Both the position numbers and the translations under genes were made by a program. A stretch of DNA of 64,000 bases from CAWBRT01 sp963791145 (GTDB taxonomy: Bacteria; Acidobacteriota; Terriglobia; Terriglobales; Acidobacteriaceae), in assembly GCA_963791145.1 (NCBI GenBank), contig CAWBRT010000011.1, positions 310,001-374,000 on the forward strand. Direction: 5' to 3'. Shown in pieces: positions 56,442 to 64,000 of the stretch. Under the pieces are notes generated by a model that was given only the letters and a program-made list of their open reading frames with translations, ran no database searches and was not told where the DNA came from. Positions within the stretch are counted from its first letter, which is position 1. The number at the start of each line of letters is the position of its first letter.

Positions 56442-58937
56442 CTAGCGAACCACGTAATACCAGACAAATCCGACCACGCCGATGACCATGACCAGCGCAT
56501 ACCACTGCACCAGGCCCCACTCCAGCAGGCGCACCGGATACGACAGCGCGCGCGTTACGATGGCGGGACCGTTGACGCCGACACCGTCGATGATCCACTT
56601 GTCCCACCAACTGGAGAGCGTACCGGTAAAGCGCGTCAGCCAGCCCGCGCCGTTCACGCCGCCATCGACGACGTTGGCGTCGAACTTCCACAACGCCATC
56701 ACCCAGGCCCATCACTCCCAGCCGCACCGAGCCGAGCTTTCTGCGCCCGGTGAACAGCGTAGTCGTAGAGCTCATCGACGTAATACTTGTTGAGCAGCGT
56801 GCGATAGAACGCAGGCGAGCAGCAGCGTTGATCGGCTCGCGCACCGCGGGCATAGGCTCGCCTGCGCGGGCAAGCTGCAATCCTTCGCCGGCCTTGCCGT
56901 ACGCCTTTCGGGCGCCAAACAGACCAATGAGGCGGCCAGCACCGAAAGCCCCATCAGCAGGTATTCCGTGCTGCTGGCATGCTCTTCATGTTGCTCAGCC
57001 GGGTGCGCAGTGGCTGCCAGCGACGTGGAGGCATCGGCGGGAACCGCGCCGTGCTGGGCCTTGGCGCCATGCTCGTCACGAACTGCGATATCCGAGTGCT
57101 CGGTGGCGCCGTGTCCGGCGGGAGCAGCGGCGGTCGCGCCATGCTCCGCAGGAGCGGCTGCTGTGGCGTGTTCCGAGACGGCAGCGTGCTCCATGAATGC
57201 GTGGTTCGCAAACACCGGCTCCAGGAACTTCTCGAAGCGGTTCGATCCGCCAAGCGCGTGCGGCACGCCGAGCAATCCGGCGAAGATCGAGCCCACGGCC
57301 AGGATCATCAGCGGCACCGTCATCGTCTTGGGCGATTCGTGGATGTGGTGCTCCGTCTCGTGATCCATGCGCGGCTTGCTGAAGAAGGTCAGCCAGACCA
57401 GCCGGAACATGTAGAAGGCGGTCATCATCGCCGTGATGTAGCCGACCACCCACAGACGGCCGGAACGCGCCGCCATTCGCACGACCAGGTCTGCCACAGG
57501 ATCTCGTCCTTGGAGAAGAAGCCGGCCAGCGGCGGGAACCCGGCAATGGCGATGGTTCCGATCAGCATCGTCTTGTAAGTGATCGGAATCTTCTTGGAGA
57601 GCGCGCCCATGCGGCGCATGTCCTGCTCGCCGCTCATGGCGTGAATCACCGAGCCGGAGCCAAGGAAGAGCAGCGCCTTGAAGAAAGCGTGGGTGAAGAC
57701 GTGGAACACGCCGGCGGTAAAGGCTCCGACGCCGAGCGCCAGGAACATGTATCCCAACTGCGAAACCGTGGAGTAGGCCAGCACGCGCTTGATGTCGTTC
57801 TGCACCAGGCCGATCGAGGCGGCAAAGATGGCCGTCAGCGCGCCCACAATGGCCACGACCTGCATGGCCGTCGGGCGCCAGCACGAACAGCGCATTCGAG
57901 CGCGCCACCATATAAACGCCGGCGGTGACCATGGTCGCCGCGTGGATGAGCGCGGAGACCGGCGTCGGGCCTTCCATGGCGTCGGGCAGCCAGACATACA
58001 GCGGAAGCTGCGCCGACTTGCCGCAGGCGCCCAGGAACAGCAGCAGGCAGGCCGCGGTGATCAGGCCGCTCAGCATCGGGTCGGCGGTGATCTGCGCCGC
58101 CTGCGAGCGAGCCATCTCGGTTACGGCGGTGAACTTCACCGTGCCGAACATCCACATCACGGTGAACATGCCCAGGATGACGCCCGCGTCGCCGACGCGG
58201 TTGACGATGAATGCCTTGTTGGCCGCCGTCGAGGCCGAGTGCTTCAGGAAGTAGAAGCCGATCAGCAGGTACGAGCAGAGACCCACGCCCTCCCAGCCGA
58301 CGAACATCATGACGTAGTTGTTCGCCAGGACCAGCGTCAGCATGGAGAACATGAACAGGTTCAGGTAGCCGAAGAAGCGGTAGTAGCCGCCGTCGTGGGC
58401 CATGTAGCCGACCGAATAAATGTGGATCAGCATGCCGACGCCGGTGACGAACAGCAGCCAGATGCTCGAGAGCGGATCGAGCAGGAAGCCCGCTTCGGCC
58501 TTGAACTCGGCGGCGTGGCCGGCCAGGGTGGTGAAGACCATCTTGCCGGAGTCGTCGCCCAGCCAGGTGTAGATGACCTTTTCGTATTGCGTCAGACCGC
58601 TGTGCACGAACTGCCAGACGGCGCCGACGGCGAACAGGAAGGCCAGCACCACCGCGCCGACGCAGATGACGTTCACCCAGGTGTGTATTTCGTGTATACC
58701 GTGGCCGCCATGGCCGCCGTGCGCATCAGCGGCACCGTGGGCATCGTGGGCGGCATGAGCGTCATGCGATTCAGGCGTGGCATGAGTATCGTGCGAGTCG
58801 TGGCCGTGGTCGTCGTGGCCGCCAACCGGCCGCGGACGCGGCTTGATGCCGCTCAGCGGGCGCCCAAAGAAGAACATCATGGCCGCGCCGAAGGCCGGCA
58901 ACAGAGGGATGATCCAAATGTGTTCCAGGAAGAACAT
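56442..58937 (-). CDS. nuoL: NADH-quinone oxidoreductase subunit L with His-rich insert (cluster 2), frame breaks
   Basis: About 830 codons, longer than usual NuoL (about 620-700). After TM1 (residues 5-24) there is a His/Asp/Ala-rich insert (about 40-88, fourteen His), then the normal core: LDPLSSIWLLFVTGVGMLIHIYSVGYM, NRVGDAGVILGMF, LPDAMEGPTPVSALIHAATMVTAG, DIKRVLAYSTVSQLGYMFLAL, FFSKDEILWQ. A second His/Ala/Glu-rich stretch (about 57200-56980) precedes the last helices. Breaks near 57876 and 57490 and two or more at 56900-56690. C-terminus ALVMVIGVVGFVWYYVVR. Confidence 0.9.
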
Positions 58938-59032
58938 TGCTCAGTTCTCATTCCCGGTTCTTGTCAGTACTGCGAACCGGTTCCCTAAACTACCCGGCAA
59001 GCCAAATGCGCTTACTCGGGATCGTAAAAATC

Positions 59033-59338
59033 TCACCACTTCAGCAGGTCGACTTCGTCCATGTTCACCGTCTCCTTGTTGCGGAAGAAGGCGATCAGGA
59101 TTCCCAGTCCGACGGCCGCTTCGGCGGCGGCATCGGCGATGATGAAGATGGAAAACACCTGCCCATGCAGGTCGTAGAGCCGCGAAAACGCCACCAGATT
59201 CAGGTTGACGGCGTTCAGGATCAGCTCGATCGACATCAGAATGATCATCACGTTTCTGCGGGTGAGCACGCCGATCGTGCCGATAATGAACAGGGCCGCG
59301 GCAACCACCAGGTAATGTAATGTGCTGATCTCGGCCAT
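59033..59338 (-). CDS. nuoK: NADH-quinone oxidoreductase subunit K (cluster 2)
   Basis: 101 aa, intact. LHYLVVAAALFIIGTIGVLTRRNVMIILMSIELILNAVNLNLVAF, with the conserved membrane Glu residues in SIELILN and the preceding helix. Three helices. Lies 3 bp after nuoJ2. Confidence 0.95.
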   Translation of the reverse strand: MAEISTLHYLVVAAALFIIGTIGVLTRRNVMIILMSIELILNAVNLNLVAFSRLYDLHGQVFSIFIIADAAAEAAVGLGILIAFFRNKETVNMDEVDLLKW

Positions 59339-59341
59339 CGC

Positions 59342-60306
<965 letters not shown>

Positions 60307-60310
<4 letters not shown>

Positions 60311-61587
60311 CGCAACACCCCCATCAGGGCCGTCGCCAGCTCCTGTCGAATCCCGACCGCCGCGGTCAGGATCAGCACGGCCAGCGAAAGCGGCAGCAGG
60401 ACCTTCCAACCCATTTCATCAGCTGATCAAAGCGGTAGCGCGGGAAGGTGCCGCGATACCAGATGTACAGGTACATAAAGACCGCTACTTTGACGGCGAA
60501 CCAGTACATATCCTGCACGCGCTCGCGAACCGCGGGGACAAGCAGAACCAGTCCCACCGCGCCCAGCACCAGCCCGAAACCGGCCAGGCCGATAGTCTGA
60601 ATTTTCAGCGAAGGCTCTTTTGGCATGCGCACGGCGCCCAGCAGGCACATGCCGGCCAGCAGGAAAACCGTCAGCGCCGGCAGGAAGGAGAACGCCAAGT
60701 CCAACGGCGTGTCCGGAGAGCGCATTGGGGAAGGGCCGCATCCAGCCGCCCAGCCAGAGCGTCACCGCAATCGAGCTGACGGCCAGCATGCCCGCGTATT
60801 CGGCCAGGAAGAACAGCGACCAGCGGAATCCGCTGTACTCGGTATGGAAGCCGGCGACCAGCTCCGATTCCGCTTCCGGCAGATCGAAGGGCGCGCGATT
60901 GGTTTCCGCGACCATGGCGATGGCAAAGATCGCGAAGGCCAGGAAGCCCAGCGGGAAGAACGAGAAGATGAACCAGGTGTGCTGCGCGTTCTGCGCCTCG
61001 ACGATGCCGATCATGCTCAGCGTGCCGGTGCCGGTCTTGCAGGCTGGTCATCAGGATGGCGCGAGACGATCGCCAGGCCCATGGCCACTTCGTAGGAAAC
61101 CATCTGCGCGCTGGAGCGCAGCGAGCCCATCAGCGGATAGTGCGAGTTCGAGGCCCAGCCGCGCCATGATGATGCCGAGCACGCTCAGCGACGAGACGCC
61201 GAGCATGAACAGGATGCCGATGTTCATGTCGGTGACGGCGTGGGTGCGGCCGAAGGGCACGACCAGGAAGGTGGTGAAGGCCGTCATGACCACGGCCACC
61301 GGCGCCAGCCAGAACACCAGCTTGTCGGCGCTCGTCGGGCATGATGTCTTCCTTGATGAGCAGCTTGATGGCGTCGGCGAACGGCTGCAGCAGGCCGTGC
61401 GGGCCTACGCGCATGGGGCCGTAGCGAATCTGGATGTGGGCCAGAATTTTGCGCTCCAGCCAGTTCATGGAGAGCACGGCCAGCGATACGGCGGCGACCA
61501 CCAGCAGCACGTAGATGGTTGCCCAGAGCAGGTCGCCGGCTTCGCCGGGGGTCACGTTCGAGCTAGGTATTTGGTGAGAAGGTCCAT
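60307..61587 (-). CDS. nuoH: NADH-quinone oxidoreductase subunit H (cluster 2), many frame breaks
   Basis: Start MDLLTKYLA at 61587. Pieces in order: NWLERKILAHIQIRYGPMRVGPHGLLQPFADAIKLLIKEDIMP, FWLAPVAVVMTAFTTFLVVPFGR, then VAETNRAPFDLPEAESELVAGFHTEYSG and LYIWYRGTFPRYRFDQLMK. Breaks near 61558, 61336, 61160 (extra C), 61063 (extra C), 61048 (extra G), 60727 (extra G) and 60415 (one base missing). Stop shared with the nuoI2 start. Confidence 0.9.
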
Positions 61588-62750
61588 TTAGCGGTCCACC
61601 TCTCCCAGCACGATGTCCAGCGTGCCGATGACGGCGACCACGTCGGCGACCAGCCGGCCGCGCACCATCTTGTCCAGGGCTTGCAGATTGACGAATGACG
61701 GCGGCCGGACGCGCACGCGGTAGGGCTGCGTGGAGCCGTCGCTGACGATGAAGTATCCCAGCTCGCCCTTGGGCGCTTCGATGGAGATGGTAAACCTCGC
61801 CCACCGGCGGCTTCAGCACCTTGGGAACCTTGGCCATGATCGGGCCGGCCGGCAGATCCTTCGACAGCCTGGCGGATGATGCGCACCGACTGCCGCATCT
61901 CCTCGATGCGCACCAGGTACCGGTCGTAGGTGTCGCCGTTCTGGCCGATGGGAATGTCGAATTCGAACTTGTCGTAAGCCGCGTAGGGCTGCGCCTTGCG
62001 CAGGTCCCACTTCACGCCGCTGCCGCGCAGCACCGGGCCGGTCGCGCCCAGCGCGATGCAATCCGCGCCGGTCAGCACGCCGACGCCCTTGGTGCGCTCG
62101 CACCCAGATGCGGTTGGTGGTCAGCAGCTCTTCGTACTCGTCGATCTTGGGCAGCACGAAGTCGCAGAAGGTCAAGCACATCCTTCTCGAAGCCGTCGTA
62201 GGCTTCGTACTGGCAGCCGCCGATGCGGAAGGCATGGGTGGTCAGGCGCGCGCCGCAATACTTCTCGAAGATCTTCAGGATCTCTTCGCGGTCGCGGAAG
62301 CAGTAGAACAGCGGCGTCAGCGCGCCGATATCCAGCGCGTGCGTGCCCAGCCAAACCTGGTGGCTGGCCAGCCGGTTCAGCTCGGTCAGAATGACGCGCA
62401 GGTAACGGGCGCGCTCGGCGGCGCTTCCGCGTCCAGCAGCTTCTCCACCGCCTCGCAGTAGCCCAGGCCGTTGGAAACCGCGGCCACGTAATCCATGCGG
62501 TCGACGTAAGGATTGAACTGGCGTAGGTGCGGTTCTCGGCGATCTTCTCGACGCCGCGGTGCAGGTAGCCGATCACGCACTCGGTGCCCAGAACTTTTTC
62601 GCCGTCGAGCTTGAGAATCACGCGCAGCACGCCGTGGGTCGACGGGTGCTGCGGTCCCATGTTGAGGATCAGTTCGCTGGAATCCAGGAAGGTGCGCCCG
62701 GTTTCCTTCCACTCGGTTTCGGTGCTCTCGTAAAACTTCGACTCGCTCAT
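61588..62750 (-). CDS. nuoD: NADH-quinone oxidoreductase subunit D (cluster 2), several frame breaks
   Basis: Start MSESKFYESTETEWKETGR at 62750. ELILNMGPQHPSTHGVLRVILKLDGEKVLGTECVIGYLHRGVEKIAENRTY, then in other frames DRMDYVAAVSNGLGYCEAVEKLLD, FVLPKIDEYEELLTTNRIW and VLRGSGVKWDLRKAQPYAAYDKFEFDIPIG. The C-terminus is LGEVDR with TAA at 61588. Breaks near 62520, 62425, 62172, 62098, 61866 and 61795 (extra C). The two copies differ clearly, so they are paralogues, not a recent duplication. Confidence 0.9.
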
Positions 62751-63462
62751 TGGCCGCTCTCAATGCCAAGGTTGTCTTGCACCCACTCCTGGTCCTGCTG
62801 GGTGAGGCCGTAATCCTTGCGCAGGGGGTGTCCCTTCCAGCCATCCGGCATCAGGATGCGCCGCAGGTCCGGGTGGCCGGTGAATGTGAATGCCGAACAT
62901 GTCGAACACTTCGCGCTCCAGCCAGTTGGCGGTGGGCCAGAGCGGAACCGCGCTGGGAGCCGCTTCGCCTTCCTTGATGGCGGTCTTGACGCGAATGCGG
63001 ACTGTTGTGCGGGAAAGAATACAGAATCCAGACGACGTCGAACTGCTCTTCCCGCTTGGGATAATGCACGGCGGTGACGTCGACCAGGTAGTCGAACTTC
63101 TCCTCGTCGCGCAGGATGCGCAGGACTTCGGCGACGACCGACTTGTCCACCACCATGTAGTTCTGCTTCATCCAGGTGGAGGCCTCGCGCAGTCCCGAGC
63201 CATAGCTCTGGCGCAGCCGCTCAATCAGCGGCGAATTCCAAGGGTCGGGCTTGGGCACGGGTGGCTTGGGCGGAGCCGCTGGCGGCTTGGCGGCGGCAGC
63301 CGGAGCAGCGGCCGCGGCGGCGGGCTTTTCGGCCGGGACGGCTGGCGGCGCTGCCGGCTTCGCTTGCGTCTCCGGAGCGGGCGCGGCCTCTTTCTTCTCT
63401 GTTTGTTCGGCGGGCTTTTCCGCCGGGTTCGCAGACCCTACAGGCTGAGATTCATCGGGCAT
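62747..63462 (-). CDS. nuoC: NADH-quinone oxidoreductase subunit C with Ala/Pro-rich tail (cluster 2), two frame breaks
   Basis: Starts MPDESQPVGSANPAEKPAEQ. Residues 1 to about 73 are an Ala/Pro/Lys-rich, probably disordered extension, then SPLIERLRQSYGSGL and the NuoC core FDYLVDVTAVHYPKREEQFDVVWILYSFP. Breaks at about 63005 (extra C) and about 62883 (extra base) restore WLEREVFDMFGIHFTGHPDLRRILMPDGWKGHPLRKDYG. Stop overlaps the nuoD2 start. Confidence 0.9.
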
Positions 63463-63684
63463 GAGCAGTTTCCATTACGGGTCGGATTGATCTGTTTGCA
63501 GCTTCAGTTATAGCAATGGGCGGGCGGCGGCAGAACGGATTGCTATCACAAATAGGTGTGATGAACGTCACATTTAGCTCGCGCGATCGGCTGCAGTCTT
63601 GCCTTTCCGGCAGTACGGTTTCGCCCTGGCCTCGCCTGCCGACATGCACCCGCGGCGCGTGCTGCGGATACTGCTCTGTTGAGC
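63463..63684. other. Spacer between nuoA2 and nuoC2 where nuoB is expected
   Basis: Only about 220 bp, far too short for nuoB (about 480-600 bp). No NuoB motif in any frame. Confidence 0.7.
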
Positions 63685-64000
63685 TTAAATCCACTCGAGT
63701 GCGCCTTTTTTCCAGATCCAGATGTAACCGACGATCAGGATGCCGAGGAAGACCAGCATCTCCACGAAGCCGAACAGCCCCAGCATCTTGTACTCGGCCG
63801 CCCAGGGAAACAGGAAGACCGTTTCCACGTCGAAGATGACGAACAGGATGGCGATGATGTAGAAGCGGATCGTGTAGCGCTGGCGGGCATTATCGACAGG
63901 GTCGATGCCGCATTCGTAGGGCATCAACTTCGTCTTTTGCGGATTCTTCGGGCGAACGATGGTTGCTATGGTGATCGTTCCCGCACCAACCAGAAACGAT
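63685..64000 (-). CDS. nuoA: NADH-quinone oxidoreductase subunit A (cluster 2), 5' end outside the window
   Basis: C-terminal about 104 codons, open to the right edge. TKLMPYECGIDPVDNARQRYTIRFYIIAILFVIFDVETVFLFPWA carries the FDVE motif; the last helix ends IWIWKKGALEWI. Begins the part of cluster 2 that is visible. Confidence 0.93.
   Translation of the reverse strand, partial: SFLVGAGTITIATIVRPKNPQKTKLMPYECGIDPVDNARQRYTIRFYIIAILFVIFDVETVFLFPWAAEYKMLGLFGFVEMLVFLGILIVGYIWIWKKGALEWI

Overview
The window is high-GC chromosomal DNA. It probably comes from an Acidobacteriota bacterium of the Terriglobia/Koribacter type. This is inferred from overall protein character, two nuo (complex I) gene sets, split atp genes, a YpdA-type reductase and dense intergenic repeats; no database search was possible.

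Layout. 1-21.9 kb is a housekeeping region: GHMP kinase (cut by the left edge), YbaK/ProX deacylase, two exported proteins, YpdA-like reductase, fumC, fabH, the SRP RNA, a TgpA-like transglutaminase, an alpha/beta hydrolase, rimO, yacG, pgpA, an NHL-repeat protein, cinA, thpR, plsY, gpsA, sodC, ftsY, ribD and ribE. 22.0-25.9 kb is an accessory island, visibly AT-richer. It holds a class II-shaped tRNA with a UAU anticodon, small ORFs, a possible Panacea-type antitoxin facing a RelE-like toxin with a cysteine cluster, a stand-alone Cas2-fold protein and an IS1595-type transposase. 25.9-33.7 kb carries a LssY_C protein, an MlaF-like ATPase, a MobA-like protein, a BON-domain lipoprotein, a prepilin peptidase, a coiled-coil protein and a TPR protein.

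33.9-49.0 kb is nuo cluster 1 on the plus strand: A-C-D-E-F-(DinB)-G-H-J-K-L-M-N. 52.95-50.92 kb (minus) carries atpZ-atpI-atpB-atpE, followed by a two-gene ABC exporter. 64.0-53.1 kb (minus) is nuo cluster 2: A-C-D-H-I-J-K-L-M-N, ending in a strong terminator. The clusters are complementary: cluster 1 has the NADH module (E, F, G) but lacks I; cluster 2 has I but lacks E, F and G. Neither has nuoB at its usual place between A and C. NuoL2 carries a histidine-rich insert and NuoC2 an Ala/Pro/Lys-rich N-terminal tail.

Two properties run through the whole window. First, many conserved genes (ypdA-like, fumC, ftsY, ribD, most nuo membrane subunits, an ABC ATPase) carry frame breaks. Nearly all those I could resolve are single-base insertions that create a GC or CG step, which looks like consensus error rather than gene death. 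Second, intergenic spaces are filled with repeats: degenerate 7-mer and 8-mer tandem arrays, often as a direct half followed by an inverted half; REP-like palindromes of several families; and two copies of a MITE-like element with perfect 14-bp terminal inverted repeats.
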